From NCBI RefSeq assembly GCF_003947455.1, contig NZ_QHJH01000022.1, positions 1-64,000 on the forward strand: DNA of 64,000 bases, written 5' to 3'. The notes beneath the pieces were generated by a model, which was not told the DNA's origin, searched no databases, and worked only from the letters and a program-made list of their open reading frames with translations. How positions within the stretch are numbered: the first letter of the stretch is position 1; every line of letters begins with the position of its first letter. The position numbers were made by a program, and so were the translations under genes. This stretch comes from Streptomyces sp. WAC 04229. Its GTDB lineage: Bacteria > Actinomycetota > Actinomycetes > Streptomycetales > Streptomycetaceae. Below, piece after piece: positions 16,537-26,649 of this stretch.

Positions 16537-16562
16537 GTTCCCCACGTCACTCGAAGGGGTAT
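16537..16562 (+). promoter_or_regulatory. Possible sigma-B-type stress promoter
   Basis: GTTC at 16537-16540 and GGGTAT at 16557-16562 are separated by 16 bases, fitting the Streptomyces sigma-B class (GTTT-n14-16-GGGTAT) with one mismatch. It would drive the 94-aa gene, the second prenyl synthase and the DUF2236 gene. Confidence 0.4.
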
Positions 16563-16658
16563 TCAGGATCTTCCGCCCCGTATGCCCGGCCATGATCGGA
16601 CCGGGTGCTCCGCCGACCAGGTGCATCCGTGCCGATGACGTGACCGGTGGGGAGAAGC

Positions 16659-16943
16659 ATGACGGACGCGACGCGACGGGGTTCGGGCAGGGACGAACGG
16701 GCCGTGCTGCTGGTCGCCGGCCTGGCCGACCTGGCGGTGAGCACGGTCGGCTCGGCGGTGGGCGGGCTCCGCGGGCTCCTCGGCCGTTCGGACACCGCGG
16801 ACCTGGTGCGGGACGTGGAAGGGGACCTGCGGGCCCGGGGCAGACTGGCCCTGGACCGGTACACGAGAGTGCCCCCCGCCCACTTGGAGGTTCTCGCCCA
16901 GCACGTGAAGGCCCGGCGGACGGCCGACGGCGGCGATGTCTGA
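16659..16943 (+). CDS. Small protein between the two prenyl synthases, 94 aa
   Basis: Not recognised as a known family. The 94-residue protein has a mildly hydrophobic helical stretch (residues about 14-40: ERAVLLVAGLADLAVSTVGS then AVGGLRGLLG), which could be amphipathic and membrane-touching, followed by a charged helix (DTADLVRDVEGDLRARGRLAL) and a basic end. ATG 16659 has GGGGAGAAGC upstream. It overlaps the second prenyl synthase start by 8 bp, so the two are translationally coupled; an accessory or scaffold role for the synthase is a guess from that coupling only. Confidence 0.7.
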   Translation: MTDATRRGSGRDERAVLLVAGLADLAVSTVGSAVGGLRGLLGRSDTADLVRDVEGDLRARGRLALDRYTRVPPAHLEVLAQHVKARRTADGGDV

Positions 16944-17994
16944 GCGCTGGGACCCGGACGCCTTCAGAGCCCGCGTCGACGGCGTCCTGCGGGACTTCCT
17001 GGACGAGGAGGCCCGCCTGCTCGTGGCGGTCGACGACGCTCTCGCGCCCGTGGCCGAGCAGCTGCGGACGTCGGCCGGGCACGGCAAACGACTGCGGGCG
17101 GCCTTCTGCTACTGGGGATGGCGGGCAACCGGACAGCCCGAAAGCGACGCGCTGGTCAGAGCGGCGGCCTCCATGGAGCTGGTGCACGCCGCCGCGATCG
17201 TGCACGACGACCTCATCGACGACAGCCGCCTGCGCCACGGCCTGCCCACCGCCCACGTCGCCCTGGAAGCCGTGCTCGTCCGTGGCGGCCGCCACGAGGC
17301 CCACACGGCCGCGCGGTCCCTGGCCATGCTGGTGGGCGATCACCTGATGGCCCTCGCGGGCCGGTTGTTCACCACGAGTGGTCTGCCGGCCGCCTATCTG
17401 GCGCGGGCCCGGGACCTGTGGGCCGCCCTCGCCAGGGAACTCATCGCCGGTGAGTGCCTGGAGATCCTGCACACCGGTGGACGACCGGACACCGACACCT
17501 CCTTGAAGGTCGTCCGGTACAAGACCGCCAAGTACACCGTCGAACACCCCCTGCTCATCGGTGGCCTGCTCGCCGGTGCCGCCCCCGCGTTGCAGGACAC
17601 CTTCCGCAACTACGGCCTGCCGCTCGGGGAGGCCTTCCAGCTCCGTGACGACCTGCTCGGCCTGTTCGGCGACCGGGAACGCACCGGGAAGTCGAGCCTG
17701 GACGACGTGCGCGGCCACCGGCCGACCGCCCTGCTGGCCGAGACGTGGAAAGCGGCCGACGACGCGCAACGGGGCTGGCTGCGCGGCCTGCTGGGCCGCG
17801 ACGACCTGGACGGAACCCATCTGCGCGACGTGCGCCGTCTCATGCTCGAGCTGAAGGCGCCCCAACGGATCGAGCGGATGATCGCCGCCCGAGTGGAGCG
17901 CGCCACCCGTGCCCTGGACGGCGGGGGGACACCGCCGCACGCCCGCCGGGCCCTGCGCGAACTCGCCCTCCATGCCACCGACCGCACGCACTGA
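16936..17994 (+). CDS. Isoprenyl diphosphate synthase 2
   Basis: A 352-residue trans-prenyltransferase, distinct from synthase 1. The first Asp-rich motif is in AAAIVHDDLIDDSRLRHG, the second in FQLRDDLLGLFGD, where the third Asp is replaced by Gly as in some actinobacterial synthases. GHGKRLR and YKTAKYT supply the usual Lys/Arg diphosphate contacts. Two alanines at positions -4 and -5 from the first motif predict a long-chain (C20 or more) product. It overlaps the 94-aa gene by 8 bp and is followed 13 bp later by the DUF2236 gene. Whether the two synthases act in series or as a heteromer cannot be told. Confidence 0.9.
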   Translation: MSERWDPDAFRARVDGVLRDFLDEEARLLVAVDDALAPVAEQLRTSAGHGKRLRAAFCYWGWRATGQPESDALVRAAASMELVHAAAIVHDDLIDDSRLRHGLPTAHVALEAVLVRGGRHEAHTAARSLAMLVGDHLMALAGRLFTTSGLPAAYLARARDLWAALARELIAGECLEILHTGGRPDTDTSLKVVRYKTAKYTVEHPLLIGGLLAGAAPALQDTFRNYGLPLGEAFQLRDDLLGLFGDRERTGKSSLDDVRGHRPTALLAETWKAADDAQRGWLRGLLGRDDLDGTHLRDVRRLMLELKAPQRIERMIAARVERATRALDGGGTPPHARRALRELALHATDRTH

Positions 17995-18007
17995 CGAGGA
18001 GCCCGCG

Positions 18008-19168
18008 ATGACCTGTACCGAGACGTCGATGGAGGCCCTGCGCCACAGCGGAGACGAACTGGCCGACGCGGTCGTCGCCACGCTGTTCGAGCGCGGCGAG
18101 GTCGGCAAGTTCAACTCACTGATGCGCTACGTCTCCACCACCGGTCAGCAACTGCCGGACGGCCTTCCCGGCGTGGCCCGGGAGTACCTGCGGACGACCG
18201 GCACGCCGCCCGACTGGGTCGACTGGGAGGAGATGGAACGAGCCCGCGCCTTCTTCCTCGACAACAACGTGCACATCTCCACCGCGCTGTCGTTCGCGTC
18301 CATGCCCGCCTGCTACCTCGTCCCCCACGTCGCCCGGCTGCTGTCGGCCACCCACGGGCTGGACTACCCCTCCAAACGCATGGCCGAGACCGGCCAGTTC
18401 ACCGTCTACCTCATGCAGCCGGACGCCTTCGAGGCCGGCGGGCGCTTCATCCCCGCCGCCCAGAAGGTACGCCTGCTGCACGCCGCCATCCGTCACCACC
18501 TGAAGCGGGAGGACCGCTGGGACACCCGGACCCTCGGCGTGCCGATCTGCCAGGAGGACATGATCGGCGGGCAGATGTTCTTCTCCCTGCTCGTCCTGGA
18601 CAGCCTCCACCGACTCGGCATCCACATGTCCGTCGAAGGAGCTGAGGCCTACTTCTACGCCTGGCGCGTCGTAGGCGCCGTCCTCGGAGTCGACCAGTCG
18701 GCGGTCCCGACCACGCTCGACGAGGCACGCCGGTTCCTCGACCTGTACATGCTGCGCCACATGGGTCCCTCCGAGGAGGGCGTCCACCTGACGAGGCAAC
18801 TGATCGACCTGTACGAGGAAGTCGTCCCGGGCACCCTCTTCGACCCGGTCGTCTCCGCACTGATCCGCCACCTCGTGGGTGACACCTGCGCCGACTGGCT
18901 GGGCGTACCGAGCACCGCCTGGGACACCCTGGTGCGCGCCGCCCCGCACCTCCTCGGCGTCCTGGAGACGATCGAGGACCGTTCACCGCTCGGCGCGTGG
19001 GCCCTGGACCGGCTCGGCCATCTCACCACCGTCCTGGAGCTGTCCTCCCTGACGCGTGGACGCGTGATGCACTACGCCATCCCCGAACATCTGAAGGAGG
19101 GGTACGGCGTCTCCGGCGCCGCCGCCCGCACCAGGCGCTGGGCCCCGCCGCCCGCGACCGTCTCCTGA
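18008..19168 (+). CDS. DUF2236 / MpaB-Lcp-type heme oxygenase-like protein
   Basis: A 386-residue, alpha-helical DUF2236-family protein (MpaB of mycophenolic acid synthesis; latex-clearing protein Lcp). These are heme b enzymes that cleave C=C bonds in polyisoprenoid chains. The diagnostic segment is AAQKVRLLHAAIRHHL (about residues 150-170), with the His that ligates heme in Lcp. A second conserved part is GVPICQEDMIGGQMFFSLLVL. No signal peptide is seen, unlike secreted rubber oxygenases, so it should act inside the cell. Directly downstream of two long-chain prenyl synthases, it may trim or oxidise their product. ATG 18008 has GAGGAGC upstream. A short hairpin (19170-19188) follows. Confidence 0.8.
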   Translation: MTCTETSMEALRHSGDELADAVVATLFERGEVGKFNSLMRYVSTTGQQLPDGLPGVAREYLRTTGTPPDWVDWEEMERARAFFLDNNVHISTALSFASMPACYLVPHVARLLSATHGLDYPSKRMAETGQFTVYLMQPDAFEAGGRFIPAAQKVRLLHAAIRHHLKREDRWDTRTLGVPICQEDMIGGQMFFSLLVLDSLHRLGIHMSVEGAEAYFYAWRVVGAVLGVDQSAVPTTLDEARRFLDLYMLRHMGPSEEGVHLTRQLIDLYEEVVPGTLFDPVVSALIRHLVGDTCADWLGVPSTAWDTLVRAAPHLLGVLETIEDRSPLGAWALDRLGHLTTVLELSSLTRGRVMHYAIPEHLKEGYGVSGAAARTRRWAPPPATVS

Positions 19169-19197
19169 ACGACCGGGCCACCCGGTCGACGGACCGA

Positions 19198-19220
19198 TTG
19201 TCAGTGGGACCTCCTACTGT
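19198..19220 (+). promoter_or_regulatory. RecA-NDp / PafBC-type DNA-damage promoter before the WGR gene
   Basis: TTGTCAGTG (19198-19206), exactly 8 bases, then TACTGT (19215-19220) is a full match to the actinobacterial RecA-NDp consensus TTGTCRGTG-n8-TAnnnT, read by PafBC during the LexA-independent DNA damage response. It lies 55 bp before the WGR-domain gene. Confidence 0.8.
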
Positions 19221-19275
19221 TCAGGCAGTGGGACCCGCGGAACACGCCGCGGGACCGGGCGGGGAGAGGTCTGAC

Positions 19276-20709
19276 ATGTCGAAGACGTACCTGGAGCTGT
19301 CACAGGACGACGGGAGCGCGCACAAGTTCTACGAAGTCACCGTCCAGGGACAGGTCGTGTCGGTGCGCTACGGCAGGATCGGTGCCGCCGGACAGACCCA
19401 GACGTCGACCTTCCCCACCGCCGAGAAGGCCGCGGCCGCCGCCGCCAAGAAGATAGGCGAGAAGGTCCGCAAGGGATACGCCCCGGCCGTCCAGGGACAG
19501 CGCGCGCCGCGCGCCGTCACCCGCAGGCAGGTGGCCTCCGCGCCCTCCACCGCCCGCGCGGTCGCCCCGGTCCTGTGGCGCTTCCGCACCGGCTCCGCCG
19601 CGTTCGGCATCCACATCGACGAGGAGCGCTGCTGGGTGGGCAACCAGTCGGGCGACGTCTACACCCTGGCGCACGGCGGCGAGGTCCTCGCCCACTACCA
19701 GCTGCCGGACGGCGTCAAGTGCCTGGTCGCCGACGACTTCTGGATCTACGCCGGCTGCGACGACGGCCGGGTGTACGACCTGTCGTCCAAACTCCCGTTC
19801 GCCGCCTACGACATCGCCGCCGACGTCGACATCTTCTGGCTCGACATCCACGAGGGCGTGCTGAACGTCGCGGACCGCGCCGGGCGCCTCACCGTCATCG
19901 ACCACGAGGACGAGCACCAGTGGGCGCGCGGCGGGCGCGGTGAGCACGCCTGGATGGTGCGCGCCGACGACCGGGCCGTCTACCACGGGCACACGCGCGG
20001 TGTGACGGCCCACGCCCCGGACGGCGGCACCGAGTTGTGGCACACGCCCACCCAGGGGGCCGTGCTCTTCGGCTGGCAGGAGGACGACGCGGTGTACGCG
20101 GGCACGGCGCGGCACACCGTCCAGCGGCTGTCGAAGACGACCGGCACCATCGAGGCGACCTACCACTGCGACAGCCCGGTCTACTCCTGCGCCACCTCGC
20201 CCGGCGGCCGGTACGTGTTCGCGGGCGACTCCGCCTCCTCGGTCTACTGCTTCGACCGGGACGGCACGCGGTTGTGGAAGCTGGGCACCGGCGGCGGCTC
20301 CGCGCTCTCGATGCAGTACCGCGACGAGCGGCTGTTCCTGGTCGCCACGGACGGCTCCCTGGCCTGCGTGGACGCGAGCGAGACCGCGGTGAAGGCGGCG
20401 GAGCAGGGCTCGGTGCCCGTCGCCCGCGACGTCAAGCTCGCCGCCACCCTGCCGACGTACGCGCCCGCCACCGCGGCCGGCGCCGTCACGACCGTGGCCG
20501 TGGCGCCCGCCGGCTCCGTCGTCGTGGAGTGTGTCCAGGAGAACGGCCGGACCCGCATCCACGTGGTGTCGGAGGGGTACGACCGTTCCTGGAACGTCCA
20601 GTTCCCGAGGGCGATACGGGAGCCCGGCGCGCGGTACGTGGTCGACGCGCTGCACGCCGCCTCGGGCGGCTTCTACCGGGTGCGCGGGGACATCAGGCGC
20701 CTGCAGTGA
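19276..20709 (+). CDS. WGR-domain protein with beta-propeller
   Basis: A 477-residue protein. The N-terminal WGR domain (residues about 1-75) has FYEVTVQGQVVSVRYGRIGAAGQ, the nucleic-acid-binding module known from PARPs and MolR-type proteins. A basic, Ala-rich linker follows (about 75-100). Residues about 105-477 are repeated strands of a PQQ/WD-like propeller (for example GIHIDEERCWVGNQSGDVYTL; YSCATSPGGRYVFAGDSASS). ATG 19276 is preceded by GGGGAGAG. A PafBC-type promoter sits just upstream, so a role in DNA damage recognition or response is likely but not shown. It converges on the DUF350 gene 13 bp away. Confidence 0.85.
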   Translation: MSKTYLELSQDDGSAHKFYEVTVQGQVVSVRYGRIGAAGQTQTSTFPTAEKAAAAAAKKIGEKVRKGYAPAVQGQRAPRAVTRRQVASAPSTARAVAPVLWRFRTGSAAFGIHIDEERCWVGNQSGDVYTLAHGGEVLAHYQLPDGVKCLVADDFWIYAGCDDGRVYDLSSKLPFAAYDIAADVDIFWLDIHEGVLNVADRAGRLTVIDHEDEHQWARGGRGEHAWMVRADDRAVYHGHTRGVTAHAPDGGTELWHTPTQGAVLFGWQEDDAVYAGTARHTVQRLSKTTGTIEATYHCDSPVYSCATSPGGRYVFAGDSASSVYCFDRDGTRLWKLGTGGGSALSMQYRDERLFLVATDGSLACVDASETAVKAAEQGSVPVARDVKLAATLPTYAPATAAGAVTTVAVAPAGSVVVECVQENGRTRIHVVSEGYDRSWNVQFPRAIREPGARYVVDALHAASGGFYRVRGDIRRLQ

Positions 20710-20722
20710 CCGGGCGGCGGCG

Positions 20723-21145
20723 TCAGGCTATCGACGCCGCTATGACCGCGGAGACCGCGACGTTGCAGGACGCCGTCACCCACACCGCGGGGTGCGGCTC
20801 CTGCTCGACCAGCGTCGCGCCCAGCCGCCCCGGGGTGATCAGGTCGACCACCAGGAAGGCCACGGCCATCATGACGAGCCCCAGCAGCCCGAAGACCGCC
20901 GTCGACACCAGGCCCTTGCCGAAGTCCTCGTACGTGGTCCAGATCGAGGTGAAGACGATGCCGCCGATGCCGAGCAGCGCGGAGCTGAGCACGAGGGCGG
21001 CGTTGCGGTTGCGCTGCTCCCAGATCTGCCGGCCGAGCTTGCCGGGGGTCAGCAGATCGACGAGGACGATCCCGAGGACCAGGAGGACCAGACCGAGGCC
21101 GCCGTAAGCGGCGGCCCGGCCGAGTCCGTTGACGATGTCGCTCAT
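20723..21145 (-). CDS. DUF350 membrane protein
   Basis: A 140-residue integral membrane protein with four predicted hydrophobic segments (about 15-31, 48-66, 78-98, 117-138) arranged as two DUF350 repeats. Each repeat has a VDLLTPGKLG or VDLITPGRLG loop, which is the family signature. Function is not established; DUF350 genes often accompany stress or envelope genes. ATG 21145 is preceded by a weak ribosome site. Its neighbour 83 bp upstream on the same strand is the DUF475 membrane protein, so they may form one unit. Confidence 0.88.
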   Translation of the reverse strand: MSDIVNGLGRAAAYGGLGLVLLVLGIVLVDLLTPGKLGRQIWEQRNRNAALVLSSALLGIGGIVFTSIWTTYEDFGKGLVSTAVFGLLGLVMMAVAFLVVDLITPGRLGATLVEQEPHPAVWVTASCNVAVSAVIAASIA

Positions 21146-21228
21146 GGGGTAGCCGGCTCCGTTGGGTTGAGGGATCGCGAATGATCGTGGTCAAGGCGCT
21201 GCAAAATGTAGCGCACCCGTTCGGAGCG

Positions 21229-22329
21229 TCAGGAGGCGGTCCGCAGCGCGCGGTTGCGGCGTACCGAGGACCAGAAGGAGGAGCCGATCAGGACCACGCC
21301 GATCAGGCCGGTGACGATCTCGTTGATCTCGTACTGGACGGTCACCAGCAGGATGACCGACAGGGCGCCGATGGCGTAGTGGGCGCCGTGCTCCAGGTAG
21401 ACGTAGTCGTCCAAGGTGCCCTGGCGGACCAGGTAGACGGTCAGCGACCGGACGTACATGGCGCCGATGCCGAGGCCGAGGGCCATCAGCACGATGTCGT
21501 TGGTGATGGCGAAGGCGCCGATGACGCCGTCGAAGGAGAACGACGCGTCCAGGACCTCCAGGTAGAGGAACATGAAGAACGCGGCCTTGCCGGCCAGCTT
21601 GACCGGTGAACCGGAGCCTTGGCCGCGCTCCGCCTGCCGCTCCGCGTCGTGCTCGCGCTCCTCCTCGTCCTCCAGCTTCTGCTCGAAGAAGCCGGAGAGC
21701 CCGCCGACGACCATGTAGGTGATCAGACCGCCGACACCGGCCAGCAGGACCGTCTCCGTCTTGTCGGCGTGGATGCCGCCGTGCTGGTGGGCGTGGGCGC
21801 CGAAAGTGATCGCGGAGACCAGCAGCACGACCAGGGCGACGCAGACCGACAGCATGTCGACCTTGCCGAGCTTGGCCAGCGGGCGCTCCAGCCAACCGAG
21901 CCACTTGATCTCCCGGTCCTCGAGGACGAAGTCGAGGAAGATCATCAGGAGGAACATGCCACCGAAGGCGGCGATCGACGGATGCGCGTCCGTCACCAGT
22001 TCCTGATAGCGCTCCTTGTCCGTGAGCGCGAGATGCACCGCGCTCCAGGGACTCAGCCGCGCGCTGATCGCCACGATCACCACCGGGAAGACCAGCCGCA
22101 TCCCGAACACGGCGATCACGATGCCCACGGTGAGGAAGATCTTCTGCCAGAAGGCGTTCATCTTCTTCAGGATCCCTGCGTTGATCACCGCGTTGTCGAA
22201 GGACAGCGAGACCTCCAGGACGGAGAGGATCGCCACGATGCCGAGCGCCGTCCAGCCGTCGTAGAGCACGCCCACGGCCAGGCCGAGGGCGGTGACGGCG
22301 AAAGCCCAGCGGAACGTCTTCAGAAGCAC
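21229..22329 (-). CDS. DUF475 (TerC-related) membrane protein
   Basis: A 366-residue integral membrane protein of DUF475, related to TerC and to integral-membrane metal exporters. It has about eight membrane segments and two family loops with acidic residues in the membrane: EVSLSFDNAVINAG and EVLDASFSFDGVIGAF. A His/acid-rich loop (HAHQHGGIHADKTE) and a charged cytoplasmic loop (EDEEEREHDAERQAERGQ) lie between. GTG 22329 is chosen by the start of homology (VLLKTFRWAF) and CAGGAA about 11 bases upstream; the frame runs further but without hydrophobic or conserved sequence. It is divergent from furA. A metal-handling role is inferred from family. Confidence 0.85.
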   Translation of the reverse strand: MLLKTFRWAFAVTALGLAVGVLYDGWTALGIVAILSVLEVSLSFDNAVINAGILKKMNAFWQKIFLTVGIVIAVFGMRLVFPVVIVAISARLSPWSAVHLALTDKERYQELVTDAHPSIAAFGGMFLLMIFLDFVLEDREIKWLGWLERPLAKLGKVDMLSVCVALVVLLVSAITFGAHAHQHGGIHADKTETVLLAGVGGLITYMVVGGLSGFFEQKLEDEEEREHDAERQAERGQGSGSPVKLAGKAAFFMFLYLEVLDASFSFDGVIGAFAITNDIVLMALGLGIGAMYVRSLTVYLVRQGTLDDYVYLEHGAHYAIGALSVILLVTVQYEINEIVTGLIGVVLIGSSFWSSVRRNRALRTAS

Positions 22330-22475
22330 CGGCCACTCATTCCTGTCGTCACGTGCGGGTGGGGCATCCCCTGCCAGTGCCCGCCACGCAGGTTGTCTAC
22401 CACGATCATCCGGCCCCGGCCGGACAGGACCCGGACGGCCGGTGCCGGACGATGACCTGGACGACAACCAAGAAT

Positions 22476-22491
22476 GGAATCGTTCGTTTCC
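22476..22491. promoter_or_regulatory. Dyad just upstream of the furA -35, candidate FurA site
   Basis: A 16-base imperfect palindrome with GGAA/TTCC ends and CG pairs inside (12 of 16 positions symmetric), touching the furA -35 box. FurA-type regulators of catalase genes repress their own promoter, so this is a plausible operator. Confidence 0.4.
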
Positions 22492-25230
<2,739 letters not shown>

Positions 25231-25238
25231 TCCACCGG

Positions 25239-25276
25239 CGTCCGGGCCGGCCGGTGCACACCGGCCGGCCCGGACG
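25239..25276 (+). terminator. Terminator after katG
   Basis: A perfect 18-bp GC-rich stem with a two-base apical loop (arms 25239-25256 and 25259-25276), 8 bp after the katG stop. There is no T-run, as is usual for Streptomyces terminators. Confidence 0.75.
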
Positions 25277-25325
25277 GGTGCGAAAAGCGCTGGCCGCCCG
25301 CGGCACACGGTGCTGGGATGGCGTG

Positions 25326-26326
25326 ATGCTCGGTGACGTGCCGGTGGTGGTGGACCGGGGGCGGTACCAGGATGCCGTGACCCCCTGGGAGGAGCGGCCC
25401 TGGCGGGCCGACGCGCTCGCCTGGACGGCGGGCGCGCTGGCCGCGCGGGGCCTGCGACCGGCGGGGGAGTGGCGGGTGCGGCTGCGCCCGTGGTCCGTCC
25501 TGGTCCGCGTGCCCGTCGAGGGACGTGACGCGGTCTGCTTCAAGGCCAATCCGCCGGCCAGTGCCTTCGAAGGCGCCCTGACCGAGGCACTGGCCCGCTG
25601 GGTGCCCGGGCGGGTACTGGAGCCGCTGGCCGTGGACGCCCGCCGCGGCTGGTCGCTGCTCCCCGACGGAGGACCGCTCTTCCGGGACGTCCTCGCACGG
25701 GGACGGCCGGCCCCGGCGCCTGGGAGGAACTGGTGCGCCAGTACGCGGCCGTGCAGCACGCCCTCACCCCGCACACCCCCACGATCACGCGGCTGGGTGT
25801 ACCCGGCGTTCCCGTCACCGCGCTGCCCGGCGTCTTCGACCGGATCGACGACACCCCGCTGCCACCGCACGAACGCGCGAGCCTGCGGAAGCTGCGCCCC
25901 CGCCTGCCGGACTGGTGCGCGGAGCTCACGGCCCTGGGCGTCCCGGACTCCCTCGACCACGCCGACCTGCACGACGGCCAGGTGTTCCGCCCCGGGCCCG
26001 GCAGGTTCACGTTCTTCGACTGGGGCGACGCCATCGTCTCCCACCCCTTCGCGAGCCTGGCCGTCCCCGCCCGCCGGGCCCGCGAGGAACACGGGCCTCG
26101 GGTACTGCCCCGCCTGCGTGACGCCTACCTGGAGCCCTGGACCGGCGCCGGCCGGAGCACGGCGGACCTGCGGAGGGCGGTGGGCCTCGCCTGGCGGCTC
26201 AGCGCACTCGGCCGCGCGGCCGCCTACGGCAGGCTGTTCCCCGCCGCGTCCGGCGCCGCCGGCGCCGCCACCGCCGAGGCGGCCGCCCGCTGCCTCCTGC
26301 AACTCCTCGACGACCCGCCGCTCTAG
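25326..26326 (+). pseudogene. Aminoglycoside-phosphotransferase-like kinase, frameshifted
   Basis: Two frames together make one APH/choline-kinase-like protein of about 333 residues. The first part (25326 to about 25710: MLGDVPVVVDRGRYQDAV... to SLLPDGGPLFRDVLARGR) covers the nucleotide lobe. The second (from about 25715 to 26326: GAWEELVRQYAAVQH onward) carries the catalytic loop LDHADLHDGQVF and the metal motif FFDWGD. One base appears lost between about 25700 and 25715 in a C/G-rich tract. This is either a disabled gene or a sequencing error. The Brenner-type HxDxxxxN motif has Gln in place of Asn. No neighbour suggests a substrate. Confidence 0.75.
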
Positions 26327-26352
26327 CCCGGCCCGGCCCGGGACCCCGGCCG

Positions 26353-26375
26353 TTGTCAGTGGCGGATGCGAGGCT
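26353..26375 (+). promoter_or_regulatory. Degenerate RecA-NDp-like motif
   Basis: TTGTCAGTG (26353-26361) is an exact upstream box, but the element 8 bases later is GAGGCT instead of TAnnnT. It is only 8 bases from ATG 26383. It may be a weak or lost damage-inducible promoter. Confidence 0.35.
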
Positions 26376-26382
26376 GCGCGTC

Positions 26383-26649
26383 ATGGATGAAGTGGAGTTC
26401 ATGCGGGGCAGGGTCTACGGCGCCGATCACGACAGCCCCGGACCCCGCGCCGGACGCGTGTACGCGCACCTGGTGGGCGGTCCCCTGGACGGCCTGCTGC
26501 TCGACGTCACGGACCTCACCGACCGGGAGCGCGGCCGGGGCGTGTCCCTGGCCACCGAGATCGGCCACTACGGCGCGGGCGGCCGCTCCGCGTACGCGCC
26601 CAGGCCGGGGGACCCACGCCGCTTCGACTGGCGCGGCGACGTGCCCTGA
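26383..26649 (+). CDS. Small unrecognised protein, 88 aa
   Basis: Not recognised. An 88-residue soluble protein starting at ATG 26383 (MDEVEFMRGRVYG), with a central HLVGGPLDGLLLDVTDLT and an Arg/Pro-rich end. No ribosome site precedes it, but a RecA-NDp-like box ends 8 bases upstream, so it could be leaderless if transcribed. Its last 82 bases overlap the convergent MerR gene's 3' end. Codon bias is Streptomyces-like. A frame extending upstream to 26353 would run through the promoter-like box and was not used. Confidence 0.5.
   Translation: MDEVEFMRGRVYGADHDSPGPRAGRVYAHLVGGPLDGLLLDVTDLTDRERGRGVSLATEIGHYGAGGRSAYAPRPGDPRRFDWRGDVP

Noticed and set aside
15458..19168. Encapsulin or terpene-cyclase (methylisoborneol-type) cluster
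   Set aside because: Prenyl synthases alone suggested it, but no encapsulin shell, cyclase or methyltransferase is encoded nearby.
19170..19188. Hairpin after the DUF2236 gene as a terminator
   Set aside because: Only 8 bp with a 3-base loop, no T-run, and immediately before the damage promoter. Too weak to list as a terminator.
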